Positions 1 to 8,018 are shown, counted from the first letter of the stretch. The stretch is 64,000 bases of DNA from Puniceicoccaceae bacterium (GCA_018402305.1 JAGYJE010000002.1:186001-250000); one strand, 5' to 3'. Notes: a model not told the origin generated them from the sequence alone. Numbers and translations: made by a program.

Positions 1-593
1 GCGTTGTTCGCCGGGCTGTCAAACACCGGGTTTTTATTTTCGTCATAGCACTTACCCGCCCAAGCATTACGGCCGAAATAAGCACTGGTGCGGGGCCAGA
101 GAACCAGGCTGGCGGCCTGGATCGGCGCCCCCATGGCTCCGGACAAAATATCCTGCTTTAGATCCTGTATCGCTTCACTGAACGACCACTGGTATCCGAT
201 TTCCAAAGTTTTTCCGCTGCGCAAAGCCGCCGCCTCCATTCGGCGGGCATCCTCATAGCAACCGGCGATCGGCTTTTCGCAGAGGACATGCATTCCCCTA
301 TCAAGCGCCGCGCAAGCCTGATCCGCATGAAAAGCGATGGGCGAGGAAATAACCGCCAGATCCGCCGAGACCTGATCCTCGCTCATCTCCGAAAGAGAAT
401 TGTAACAGGGTATCTTTTCCGACTGAACCCAGTCCCAGTGCCGCGCCTTCGACGCAAATGGATCCACGACCGCAACAATTCTTGCCGCGATCCCGGTGGT
501 TCCTGCCTGAATTGCTTCAAGGTATCTTTCGGCGTATCCTGAGATGCCGAAGAGGACGACGGTAGTCGGTGGTTTTGGTTGAGTGGGTTTCAT
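1..593 (-). CDS. Gfo/Idh/MocA family oxidoreductase (3' end outside window)
   Basis: The minus strand is open from an ATG at 593 to the window edge, giving about 197 residues. The N-terminus has a Rossmann start (VVLFGISGYAERYLEA), followed by VVDPF, a stretch predicting a sugar or acyl-sugar binding enzyme, and the family hallmark CEKPIA near residue 107, whose Lys is catalytic in this family. Known members are NAD(P)-dependent sugar dehydrogenases or glycosidase-like enzymes. The substrate cannot be told from the half present. It lies downstream of the sulfatase on the same strand, which fits carbohydrate catabolism. The C-terminal substrate domain is not in the window. Confidence 0.88.
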   Translation of the reverse strand, partial: MKPTQPKPPTTVVLFGISGYAERYLEAIQAGTTGIAARIVAVVDPFASKARHWDWVQSEKIPCYNSLSEMSEDQVSADLAVISSPIAFHADQACAALDRGMHVLCEKPIAGCYEDARRMEAAALRSGKTLEIGYQWSFSEAIQDLKQDILSGAMGAPIQAASLVLWPRTSAYFGRNAWAGKCYDENKNPVFDSPANN

Positions 594-796
594 CGTTCTC
601 GTCTGAAAGCTATTAATAACAGAATTCAGAGACTCAAGGAATGGCATTTACAGCGACGAACATACCATTTTCAACACCCCGGGGTTTCTAACTTGATGAT
701 GACTAGACTTCCAGGCGAGGAAGGAAGGAAGCCTTGCTGACCGGCAGGTCGATCATAAATGGGAGACCCGCCGGGCCCGCCCGGGCCGACTGCCTT

Positions 797-2332
797 TTAC
801 TCTCCGTCCGCATGGTCGGGATAGGCGACACCGTCTTTGCCGGTTCCATGCTTTTCATACCACTCGCGAATCGCTTCTTCGTGATAGGACGCCCGGTAAG
901 GCACTTGATCAAAAATTACCGGCCTATTAGTAAAACGGGGGTCCCCGGTCCTCACAAGATAAGAAAGCAGACGCTCATGAAGCTGCCTTTTGACCTCTTG
1001 ATAATCAGCGTCTTCCGCCAGATTGTTGACCTGATAAGGATCCTGCTGAACATCATAGAGTTCCTCCGCCGGGCGACGGCCGAAAGACAGCTGATAGAGC
1101 TGGGGATACTCGTCGGCATGTTCGATCATAAACCGTTTGGTGCCTCCGTCATCAATATCCGAAAAACTGCCCATGGGGTGGGTTGCATTCTGGGGCACCC
1201 CTGCCGGCCAGCGTTCGGGCTCGAGATTTTTAATATAAAGATAGTCATAAGTGCGGATCGCACGGGCGGGATAGCCCCCTTCGGAAGGAATCTCCTGAGC
1301 CGCAGTGTGACGCTCGCGCCCAGTCACCACAAAATCGCGGGAAGCTTCTATCCGGCCGTTTTTCTCGCTCATCAAAATCGGCATCAGTGACCGCCCCGTC
1401 ATCCGGGAGGGGATCTCAATACCCGCCGACTCCAGGAAGGTTGGCGCCAGATCAGTCAGGGACACGAAATCTTTGACGTAGCGCCGTGCATCCACTTTTG
1501 CTCCCCAACGAAGCGCCAGAGGCACCCTGACACTCCAGTCATAGAGGTTACCTTTGACCCGGGGAAACGGCATTCCATGATCACCCGTCATCACGACTAT
1601 CGTATTTTCCAACTCACCCGCCCGCTCAAGAAGTTGAAGCGCACGGGCGACATCGCTGTCCCACCGCTCAACTTCGTAATAATAGTCCGCGATGTCAGAA
1701 CGAACCTCAGTCACGTCGGGATAGAAGGCAGGCACATGCACCTTGCCTAAATCCATGCCACTACCTTCACCGCTACCCTTTTCGTAAGGCCGATGGGGGT
1801 CTGATGTACCCAGCCAGAAGGTAAATGGGCGATCACCACTACGGTCTTCCAGAAAGGACTCGAAATCTTGTTCCGGGCCCATCGGATGCCGGGTATATCC
1901 ACCGGCTTCGAAGTCGCCGGGTCCCCAAGTCTTCCTCCAGTGCCCGATTTCATAGCCTGCCTTTTCCAACAGCATCATAAAATTGGGGTGCTCGACGTCC
2001 AGGGTCGAATGCAAATTGGCCCCCTCCCCGAGTCGATAAAATTCCTGCCCCGTTACGATTGCATTACGGGAAGCAGTACAGGATGGGGCTGAGACATATG
2101 CATGCTCGAAAAGCACACCCTCTCGGGCGAGGCGATCAAAAGCAGGCGTCTTTACCAGCGGATCGCCGTAGGCACCGGCATGTGGCCAGCCCCAGTCGTC
2201 GGCCAGACAAAATAAGATGTTCGGCCGCTTGTCCTCCTTAGCGGAAAGAAGCCCGAAACCCGGCGTCATTCCACCGAAGCAGAGGATGGTAGCGGACACA
2301 ACTACGGCTAAAACGTGTTTGAAAGTATTCAT
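797..2332 (-). CDS. S1-family sulfatase, secreted or periplasmic
   Basis: A 511-residue protein with a hydrophobic signal-like N-terminus (about residues 5-30), then RPNILFCLADDWG, the metal-binding start typical of formylglycine sulfatases. The modification motif is C85-T-A-S-R followed by TG, so Cys85 should be converted to formylglycine by a maturase not seen here. GDHGMPFPRVKGNLYD around the middle is a second conserved metal/sulfate site. The C-terminal ELYDVQQDPYQVNNLA is common in sulfamidase-like (SGSH-like) sulfatases of PVC bacteria. It probably desulfates a polysaccharide. An AraC regulator lies 220 bp upstream on the same strand. The exact sugar is unknown. Confidence 0.93.
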   Translation of the reverse strand: MNTFKHVLAVVVSATILCFGGMTPGFGLLSAKEDKRPNILFCLADDWGWPHAGAYGDPLVKTPAFDRLAREGVLFEHAYVSAPSCTASRNAIVTGQEFYRLGEGANLHSTLDVEHPNFMMLLEKAGYEIGHWRKTWGPGDFEAGGYTRHPMGPEQDFESFLEDRSGDRPFTFWLGTSDPHRPYEKGSGEGSGMDLGKVHVPAFYPDVTEVRSDIADYYYEVERWDSDVARALQLLERAGELENTIVVMTGDHGMPFPRVKGNLYDWSVRVPLALRWGAKVDARRYVKDFVSLTDLAPTFLESAGIEIPSRMTGRSLMPILMSEKNGRIEASRDFVVTGRERHTAAQEIPSEGGYPARAIRTYDYLYIKNLEPERWPAGVPQNATHPMGSFSDIDDGGTKRFMIEHADEYPQLYQLSFGRRPAEELYDVQQDPYQVNNLAEDADYQEVKRQLHERLLSYLVRTGDPRFTNRPVIFDQVPYRASYHEEAIREWYEKHGTGKDGVAYPDHADGE

Positions 2333-2552
2333 TATCTTTAGGCTTTTGCGGTGGCTGGAAATCGTGAAGGTCGCCGAACATGAACTCCTCCATTAAACAA
2401 ACAAGAAGCCTACCAGAAAATACCCTTTGCGGGAATGGCATTATCAACACTTATTATATCTTTTTCCACGCGACTGGCCACGGCAACCAGACTGCGGAAA
2501 TGGATGGAGACAAAAGCCACCAGCGATCCAAACCTCGGTTTTACTCCGTATC

Positions 2553-3542
2553 TTACTCAGTTTTTGTCAGTTTCCGCTGTCGATGGGCGAGCCCCTTTTC
2601 GACAGTTTCAAAATATTTGTCCACCTTCGTCTGAAAGTGGCGATCGAATGGCATTGGCGAATCTACTTCACCAGCAAACTCTTTATCCTCAGGATCCGGC
2701 AAGTGGCTCCGCCGCCAAGCATCCGGAGAGATATTAAAGTGCCGCTTGAAAGCCCGGCTCAGCTCGGTTCCGACATTGTAGCCGCAGGTGGAGGCAATAA
2801 CATCGAGCGTCTGATTTGTATTACTCATCAACTCAGCCGCTTTTTTAAGGCGTATTTGCTCAAAGCACTGCTTCGGGCTCAGGCCGATTTCTTCATGAAA
2901 CAGCTGGCGCAGGTAACTGGTGGAGACATTGCTCAACCGGGCAATATCGCTCACCTTTATACCGCGATGCAGATTCGATTTGAAGTGCTCGACTGCGTTC
3001 CATATTTTCGTCTCCCGGTCATGATGCAAGGTGGCGACTTCTTCTCGGATGCCTCGTTTCAGAAAAACCAAACTCAGCGCCAACAATGCTTTTTCAAAAA
3101 CCAGCAGACTGATTGTGGTCGGACTCTGATACTCTCTTCCGGTTTCCTCCGCGAGGTGCCGGATCATACCAATCTCGTTTTTCGACAGCTCTACCATGAG
3201 ATAGCCTTTTTTACTCTTAAGGACTTGATCTTTCAGTTGCTGCGGAACGCTTAAATAGTGCAGGCACACGACCTTTGACTTGACATCATCGCGGCCCGTC
3301 CAGCCATGGATAAAGTAGGGAGGAAAAAGCCACATGACCGGACCCGTGGTTTTGGAATTGGCCGGAGGCGGTCCCTCCAACCAAGGGGCACACTCACCCT
3401 CTATCACCGCATAGAACTCCCAATTCAATCTCCGAGCCGGCTCCAATGCCTGTTTCGAAAAATCACGTTCACCTGTGGTAAAAAATTGCAACATCCCGTT
3501 GACCAGGTTGATTCCAAAGATGACCGGCGCAAGCGAATTCAC
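2553..3542 (-). CDS. AraC-family transcriptional regulator
   Basis: A 329-residue protein with an N-terminal cupin-like sensing part (aromatic-rich, FYAVIEG... about residues 40-100) and a double helix-turn-helix AraC DNA-binding domain at about residues 178-280 (IKVSDIARLSNVSTSYLRQLF, then TLDVIASTCGYNVGTELSRAFKRHF). A 49-residue charged tail follows the domain, which is longer than usual. It is transcribed toward the sulfatase, so sulfatase induction by a sugar is the natural guess. Its start lies just inside the AT-rich repeat zone, so its own promoter may have been affected by the repeats. Confidence 0.9.
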   Translation of the reverse strand: MNSLAPVIFGINLVNGMLQFFTTGERDFSKQALEPARRLNWEFYAVIEGECAPWLEGPPPANSKTTGPVMWLFPPYFIHGWTGRDDVKSKVVCLHYLSVPQQLKDQVLKSKKGYLMVELSKNEIGMIRHLAEETGREYQSPTTISLLVFEKALLALSLVFLKRGIREEVATLHHDRETKIWNAVEHFKSNLHRGIKVSDIARLSNVSTSYLRQLFHEEIGLSPKQCFEQIRLKKAAELMSNTNQTLDVIASTCGYNVGTELSRAFKRHFNISPDAWRRSHLPDPEDKEFAGEVDSPMPFDRHFQTKVDKYFETVEKGLAHRQRKLTKTE

Positions 3543-3610
3543 GGCTCCCTGCCAGGTGGGAAGGGCTCCTGAAATTTAAAGGAGATAAGAAATTTAAGAA
3601 ATTTAAAAAA

Positions 3611-3764
3611 TTTAAAAGACACCCATGTTTCTGGGAGAAATTTAAAGGACACCCATGTTTCTGGGAAATTTAATAAAAAATTTAAAGGACACCCATGTTT
3701 CTGGGAGAAATTTAAAGGACACCCATGTTTCTGGGAAATTTAAAGGACACCCATGTTTCTGGGA
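3611..3764 (+). repeat. Array of five 26-bp repeats (left tail class)
   Basis: Five copies begin at 3611, 3641, 3681, 3711 and 3739. Each reads TTTAAAGGACACCCATG then TTTCTGGGA; the first has one change (AAAAGAC). Spacers are 2-14 bp of A/T-rich filler. The core TAAAGGACACCC occurs inverted on the other side of the transposase gene (5066-5144) and again at 6423-6508. The position next to a RAYT gene suggests these are its substrate-type repeats. Confidence 0.9.
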
Positions 3765-3875
3765 GGGAGCTCATTAAGCCGCACCACTACATTTGTCAAT
3801 TTCAAGCCGATGGGCTCGAAATAGGCCACCCTATCTCCGAGAGAGCCATCAGTATCAAGGATCGCCCACATCTCA
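3740..3875 (-). pseudogene. Possible coding remnant terminated by a repeat
   Basis: On the minus strand a protein-like frame runs from the G-run at 3876-3885 (EMWAILDTDGSLGD, then VAYFEPIG and LKLTNVVVRLNE) and enters the last repeat copy, which supplies the tail RNMGVL and a TAA stop at 3740-3742. I do not recognise the family. It may be the broken end of a gene that once crossed this site, with the ten-base homopolymer shifting the frame. It could equally be chance coding. Confidence 0.25.
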
Positions 3876-3950
3876 GGGGGGGGGGATTCTGGTCCACGAG
3901 ATGCAGCCTGCCCTCGCAAACCCTGAACTCTTCCCTAATTGCGACCCTAA

Positions 3951-5012
3951 CTAGGCCACTTTTTCGAGGGTCTTATACAGTTCCCGGCTCCCCTTTTGCC
4001 CTCGCAGCCAGCTGAGGCCCTTCTCCCGGGCACGGGCTACAATCGACTCCAATGGACCGGCAATTCGATAAAAAAGACCGCCGTAGCTCTCAACATTGCG
4101 AACCCAGCGCTCGGTATCCAAATGAAACCGCTCCAATACCGGTTTCAGGCCCAAAGGAACATAGCCAGGCTTGTCCTCATGGATATTTTGGCCGGTCCAC
4201 TCGACTAAAGACAAGTAAAAGGCCGTGTCCACTTCTCCAAAAGGGCTTTCTTTGCCATTCAGATCGAGCAGCCAGTCGGCACGTGTGGCAGCGGCTTCTT
4301 CCCTCACAATCAGAGCACGCTGAGCCTGCGTCGGGCTCACCAGCTTCGGTGACTTCTGTAGCCGCTTCTTGGCCTGTTCCGCTCTCAGACGATCATACAC
4401 ACTGGTAAACTCGCTCTGTTCCAAAGTGTCGGCCATTCTCGCCCGCACCGGATTGAGGTCCACATAGGCCATGCAGGCCAGCATGGCCCCTTCGTCCATC
4501 AGACGCTGACATTTGAAGCGACCTTCCCAGAACCGGCCCGTGCACTCGTCTTCCCGATTCGCCCGGCGGGCGATCGGCTCATTCAGGCAGCGCATGAACC
4601 AGCTGATGTCGCCCAGACGCTCACGGCAAATCGCCACCCGCTCCGCATCGCCGACAAATGCCGAGATCGCTTCTTCGCTCGGAGCTTCCGCCGCTCCGCT
4701 GCCGTCTCGTTTCGGAAACAAGGTGCACCAGCGCTGCGCCACCTCTTCGGGCGACCAAGCCTCCGCCAGGTCCGGTCGGTTGCGCACAACCACATGTAAG
4801 TGGTTACTCATGACCGCATAGGCGAACACCTCCATGCCAAATAGACTCGAAAGTGTTTTCAGGCGGTCTGCGATCCACGCGCGGCGATGCTCGTAGTTGC
4901 TACCCGTATACGAATCCACACCACAAAGGAACGCACGACGCACACAGCGCGATATGCAATGATACACGCCGACCTGATCCACATCCACGACTGTTTTGCG
5001 AGCTATTGGCAT
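3951..5012 (-). CDS. RAYT / IS200-like Y1 transposase (HUH family)
   Basis: A 353-residue protein. YHCISRCVRR near residue 17 and the HUH motif SNHLHVVV near residue 93 are typical of REP-associated tyrosine transposases; the second half carries CLNEPIARRANREDECTGRFWEGRFKCQ-type sequence and MAYVDLNPVRARMA, also family hallmarks. RAYTs are single-strand nucleases acting on hairpin or short-repeat DNA. This copy belongs to a different, longer subgroup than the two at 14.6 and 42.5 kb. It is bracketed by oppositely oriented repeat arrays with the same core, five copies on the left and two on the right. No terminal inverted repeats of a classic IS were seen. Confidence 0.92.
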   Translation of the reverse strand: MPIARKTVVDVDQVGVYHCISRCVRRAFLCGVDSYTGSNYEHRRAWIADRLKTLSSLFGMEVFAYAVMSNHLHVVVRNRPDLAEAWSPEEVAQRWCTLFPKRDGSGAAEAPSEEAISAFVGDAERVAICRERLGDISWFMRCLNEPIARRANREDECTGRFWEGRFKCQRLMDEGAMLACMAYVDLNPVRARMADTLEQSEFTSVYDRLRAEQAKKRLQKSPKLVSPTQAQRALIVREEAAATRADWLLDLNGKESPFGEVDTAFYLSLVEWTGQNIHEDKPGYVPLGLKPVLERFHLDTERWVRNVESYGGLFYRIAGPLESIVARAREKGLSWLRGQKGSRELYKTLEKVA

Positions 5013-5065
5013 CTTGTAGTGATTTAATGTTCACTTATATGGCTGTGGTCAAGATCTTTTGCGAT

Positions 5066-5144
5066 ATTTTTGTGGGTGTCCTTTAATTTTCCACTTTAAT
5101 TTTCTTAATTTTTATCTCCTTTAATTTTTGTGGGTGTCCTTTAA
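5066..5144 (-). repeat. Two repeats (right tail class), inverted to the left array
   Basis: Two copies at 5066-5085 and 5124-5143 read ATTTTTGTGGGTGTCCTTTA on the plus strand, so the minus strand reads TAAAGGACACCCA followed by CAAAAAT. They share the 13-base core with the left array but have a different tail. They lie just upstream of the transposase start codon, in its leader. Confidence 0.88.
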
Positions 5145-5428
5145 TTTTCGTTCCTTTAAATTTCTCATGGCACCCCGATTGATCAAGCCCGCTTGAGAGC
5201 GGTGGATCCGCCCGGGAATGGAATTGCTACATTGGTGGAATAATCGTTGACGTGTCCTTGACGGAATTTGCGGAATAGGTAGAGTGAAGAGAGTTAGTCT
5301 TTTTACCTCCCTTATCCTCAATGAATATCCGTTTCAGGTACGCGGTCCCTCCACTCCCCTTGCGGGGTGCTTCTTCCTCCATGTTTTCGACTTGTTCATC
5401 GGGTCGAATTTCTTCGACGTTTCCGGTC
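5145..5428. other. Intergenic stretch before the pseudopilin gene
   Basis: No gene is supported here. A weak plus-strand promoter can be proposed: TTGACG at 5258-5263 and TAGAGT at 5280-5285, 16 bp apart. The in-frame extension of the following gene from 5321 to 5428 lacks protein character and was not accepted. Confidence 0.3.
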
Positions 5429-6148
5429 ATGCGTGCAAAGAATTCCGGAGTTTTTTCGAAACAGGGTTTTTCTCTGATAGAACTGCTGACGGTGATTCTC
5501 GTCATCGCAATTCTCGCGGGTATATTGATTCCCGTTGTTGGCTCGGTGCGTGAGCGGGCCAAGGCTTCGAACTGCCAAACCAATCTTCGCCAGATCGGTA
5601 CACTGGTTTCTCTCTACATCAATGAGAACGGGGGCCGCTATCCGGGTTGGAGAACTTGGACGGATGGCACAGGAAGCTGGGTTTGGGATAATTACTCCCG
5701 TGGACTGAGGGCGGATGGATCGGTCATTGGAGGGGTCTTGCCGCGGATGGCCGGATATTATGACGGCGGGGGTATGACGGAGGATCAATATAGGGCGCAG
5801 GGCAGCAAACATCTGTTCAATTGCCCCGCGAATGAGGGCGCGCGAGCTCTCGGCTACGCGGCCAACATGAACGTGATGCGAGAGCCGGACCGCACGATTG
5901 GTGGCGAGTTCGAGGAAGCAACGACCTACAGGGCGATAAACTTGCCGAATCCGGGAAGGGTGATCATGATTGCCGATAACTCCATGGAAACGAGATCGGA
6001 GCGATGGCTTGGTCTGGGGAACTGGGAGGGCGTGATGGGTTTTCACCGGCATGGCGGCAAGGCCAATGTTCTCTATGCCGACTTTGGTGTGGGTGCGGTG
6101 TCGCGGGACGAAGTTTCGGAAAAGAATATCGACCCCGAATGGGAGTGA
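5429..6148 (+). CDS. Prepilin-like protein with N-methylation motif and H-X9-DG-type end
   Basis: A 239-residue protein. The ATG at 5429 gives a short 13-residue basic leader ending in G before FSLIELLTVILVIAILAGILIP, the type IV prepilin cleavage/methylation site and hydrophobic helix. CQTNLRQIG and the C-terminal FHRHGG...ANVLYADFGVG match the pseudopilin-like families (DUF1559/H-X9-DG type) that are expanded in Verrucomicrobiota, Lentisphaerota and Planctomycetota. It should sit in the inner membrane or periplasm after peptidase processing. Such genes are often next to sulfatases and glycosidases; their job is unproven. An upstream in-frame ATG at 5321 would give an atypical 49-residue leader. 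Confidence 0.85.
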   Translation: MRAKNSGVFSKQGFSLIELLTVILVIAILAGILIPVVGSVRERAKASNCQTNLRQIGTLVSLYINENGGRYPGWRTWTDGTGSWVWDNYSRGLRADGSVIGGVLPRMAGYYDGGGMTEDQYRAQGSKHLFNCPANEGARALGYAANMNVMREPDRTIGGEFEEATTYRAINLPNPGRVIMIADNSMETRSERWLGLGNWEGVMGFHRHGGKANVLYADFGVGAVSRDEVSEKNIDPEWE

Positions 6149-6231
6149 CCGGATCGGATGGGTGCTGCCCGTTGGTTTGGAAACTTTCTGGTGTTTGGGG
6201 GATCCGGGAATCAGCGGAGCTTCTTTTCGTA

Positions 6232-6422
6232 TCAAACCCCGAAGTCATGCCGATCAAGATTCGCGCGCAGGCGGGATAGTGCCGAAACCCATTTTTCAGG
6301 AATGATCCCATGCGGGTCTGGTCCGACATCGAGAAGCATATTGGCGCCCCGGCTGATTGCCGTCAGCACCATTCCCATCAGTTCCGCATCGTCCCGGGGA
6401 TGGTCTTGTTCGGTAAAAAACT
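6232..6422 (-). pseudogene. C-terminal remnant of a GH29-type alpha-L-fucosidase
   Basis: The minus strand encodes about 62 residues including AELMGMVLTAISRGANMLLDVGPDP and HGIIPEKW before a TGA at 6232-6234. The string NMLLDVGPDPHGIIP is the hallmark end of the GH29 catalytic domain. The frame is closed at its 5' side by a TAG lying exactly where the repeat array begins (about 6423), so the rest of the enzyme is gone. With the neighbouring sulfatase this points to a former fucose-rich sulfated glycan locus. Confidence 0.72.
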
Positions 6423-6508
6423 ATTTTTGTGGGTGTCCTTTAAATTCCTTTTTTTGTGGGTGTCCTTTAAATTTTTAAATTTTCAATATTTTTGTGGGTG
6501 TCCTTTAA
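6423..6508 (-). repeat. Three repeats (right tail class) without a nearby transposase
   Basis: Copies at 6423-6443, 6450-6470 and 6488-6508 read TTTTTGTGGGTGTCCTTTAAA, the same orientation and tail as those at 5066-5144. More degenerate TTTAAATTTT filler runs on to 6540. The array separates the fucosidase remnant from the PIN toxin gene, whose final codons ATT TAA lie in the filler. Confidence 0.88.
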
Positions 6509-6530
6509 ATTTTTCCTTTAAATTTTTTCT

Positions 6531-6935
6531 TTAAATTTTTTCGAAAGGATTAAAAAGCGCAATGCCGGTGCCTTCAAAGTCTCGGGTGTTGCGGGTAGCG
6601 AGCGTAAGCCCGTGCGCCCAAGCCGTCGCGGCAATCAGCATGTCGGGTTGTTCACGCGTTATACCGTTTCGGCCAAGTTCCGCTCGAATGTTGCCCGCGC
6701 GTTCTGCGATTTCAGTCGTGACATCTAAAACAATGCAGCGCTCTTTCAGTAATTTCTCAAACCAGAGGATTCGCTTTTGCATGCGGCGAAGATGCAACCC
6801 GTATGTGATTTCATCAACTGTGATAGCACTCACATGGATCAGTTCTTTCTCTTGAAGCCATCGATTGACCGCCATGTCTGGCCTGGGCTTCATTTCCTCA
6901 CTGATGATGTTTGTATCACAAAGCCACTGTGTCAT
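6531..6935 (-). CDS. PIN-domain toxin, VapC/FitB type
   Basis: A 134-residue PIN ribonuclease with the acidic residues D7 (LCDTNII), E42 (TVDEI), D98 (PDMLIAATA) and D119 (TRNTRDFEG) expected for Mg-dependent RNA cleavage. The start at 6935 is chosen because its ATG overlaps the antitoxin stop in ATGA; an ATG four codons earlier is possible. The C-terminus NPFEKI ends in the A/T filler of the repeat array, so the native last residues may have been replaced. It should form an inhibitory complex with the upstream antitoxin. Confidence 0.88.
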   Translation of the reverse strand: MTQWLCDTNIISEEMKPRPDMAVNRWLQEKELIHVSAITVDEITYGLHLRRMQKRILWFEKLLKERCIVLDVTTEIAERAGNIRAELGRNGITREQPDMLIAATAWAHGLTLATRNTRDFEGTGIALFNPFEKI

Positions 6936-7219
6936 GCATCGCTCCATTCATCCAAAAGGGGTATCGGCCGACTCGTACGCGGGGGCAGCTCAAAATCTCC
7001 CGGTTCCTGCTTCTTGATTTCGTCCAATTCTGCCAATAGTTCCGCCATCGTCGGTTTCTGTCTCGCCTTCTTGTATTCCAAGAAGGCTTCGTATTCCTCC
7101 ATGTCGATCAAGGCCGCCACCGGTTTTTTCCGGTTGTAGAGCACCTGCGGTTCCTCCACGCAGTGGCCCACGACTTCGGAGAGCCGGGCCTTAGCTTCGG
7201 AAATTTTCCAGTCTTTCAT
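6932..7219 (-). CDS. Phd/YefM-family antitoxin
   Basis: A 95-residue protein beginning MKDWKISEAKARLSEVV and continuing QVLYNRKKPVAALIDMEEYEAFL, the Phd/YefM DNA-binding fold. The acidic, proline-rich C-terminal half (about 60-95) would wrap the toxin. It is the first gene of a two-gene operon, with its stop overlapping the toxin start by 4 bp. Members of the family repress their own promoter as the antitoxin-toxin complex. Confidence 0.88.
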   Translation of the reverse strand: MKDWKISEAKARLSEVVGHCVEEPQVLYNRKKPVAALIDMEEYEAFLEYKKARQKPTMAELLAELDEIKKQEPGDFELPPRTSRPIPLLDEWSDA

Positions 7220-7225
7220 GACTAA

Positions 7226-7255
7226 AATATAAGATCATGATGACCATAATTGCAA
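7226..7255 (-). promoter_or_regulatory. Promoter of the Phd/PIN operon
   Basis: On the minus strand TTGCAA (7255-7250) and TATATT (7231-7226) are 18 bp apart. The spacer contains ATCATGAT, a small palindrome that could be the antitoxin operator. The start codon is at 7219, so the leader would be very short. Confidence 0.5.
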
Positions 7256-7302
7256 GTCTTTTCGATGCCATTGCAGGATCCCGCTGATGCGAGAAGAAAT
7301 CT

Positions 7303-7540
7303 ATGACCGCTGAGGTCTTTTTGGATTCGAATATTCTGCTCTACGCCTGTTCCGCCGCACCCGGCGATGCGGAGAAACAGGTGATCGCCGAGCGTTTGAT
7401 CCTGGAGGGCGACTTTGCTCTTTCCACGCAGGTTTTGCAGGAGTTCGTCGCCAATGCACTGCGTAAAAAGACACTAGGAATTTCCGAAAACGGAATTGAC
7501 GCGACTCTGGAACTCAGCGCACTGGTGCCCGTCCTGCTGT
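7303..7540 (+). pseudogene. Truncated PIN-domain gene (N-terminal two thirds)
   Basis: From the ATG at 7303 the product reads MTAEVFLDSNILLYA with the first PIN aspartate at position 8, then LSTQVLQEFVANALRK (second acidic site) and ELSALVPVL. After about residue 78 the frame passes into the antisense of an unrelated ATPase fragment, so the last two acidic residues of the PIN site are missing. The reading frame continues to 7689 as nonsense. It should be inactive. No antitoxin gene is seen upstream. Confidence 0.75.
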
Positions 7541-7541
7541 T

Positions 7542-7952
7542 TCATAGATTCGTTTCGGGCATGATGCGCTTCATAAATTCGTCGAAGAGCGGCACGGTAA
7601 AAGCGGTGTCGCCGTGGTGGGGACTCCAGATCATGCCTTTAGAAATGAGTTGGTTTCGGGTCGGGGCGAGTGAGGTGACATCGCGCTGAAGGGCGAGGGC
7701 AATATCGCCCGAGCGGTGTGGGCCTGCGCCTAATTCCGCCATGGCGCGGAGATACTTTTTTTCCGTGGGCGTGAGGCGGTCGAAACGCACGCGGAAGAAA
7801 CTGGCGTCCAAGTCGGCGATCGCTTGCCGCGTGGCGGTGGTTACGTCTTCTGTGGTGATCGGCGACTGTTCGGCGACCTCCCACGCGTTGCGCCCCCACT
7901 CCGGGCGCGTAAGGGTTTCGAATGAGATCCATTTCGGGATACCATAGGGAGT
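7542..7952 (-). pseudogene. C-terminal fragment of a P-loop/AAA-type ATPase
   Basis: About 136 codons are open on the minus strand with no good start. Recognisable parts are EWGRNAWEVAEQSPIT, FFRVRFDRLTPTEKKYLRAMAEL and TSLAPTRNQLISKGMIWSPHHG, the C-terminal winged-helix region of the widespread archaeal-type/AAA ATP-binding proteins, whose N-terminal P-loop domain is absent. The segment before EWGR (YGIPKWISFETLTR) does not fit the family and probably comes from the rearrangement. A TAA at 7953-7955, inside an AT-rich hairpin, closes the frame upstream. Confidence 0.65.
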
Positions 7953-7999
7953 TTATCCTAGTTTATAAGAATATCATAAACTATGATAAGTTTCCTATG
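7943..7999. repeat. AT-rich 24-bp inverted repeat with 9-nt loop
   Basis: Arms 7943-7966 and 7976-7999 match at 20 of 24 positions; the inner 14 bp (TTATCCTAGTTTAT against its partner) have one mismatch. It lies between the ATPase remnant and the 3' end of mutS in a GC-rich neighbourhood. It could be a mobile-element end, a recombination site or a terminator for mutS without a U-tract. Confidence 0.65.
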
Positions 8000-8018
8000 C
8001 CGACTCAGCCAGCCCAGT

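Noticed and set aside
3611-3764. CRISPR array
   Set aside because: Spacers are 2-14 bp of A/T filler and not unique sequences; no cas genes; repeats are shared with other nearby sites in inverted orientation.
3876-3885. Run of ten G as a phase-variation tract
   Set aside because: The adjoining frame is not a recognisable gene, so switching cannot be argued; it may also be a sequencing slip.
3725-4015. Plus-strand frame reading through the repeats (MFLGNLKDTHVSGREL)
   Set aside because: Its start is made of repeat units and it runs antisense into the transposase.
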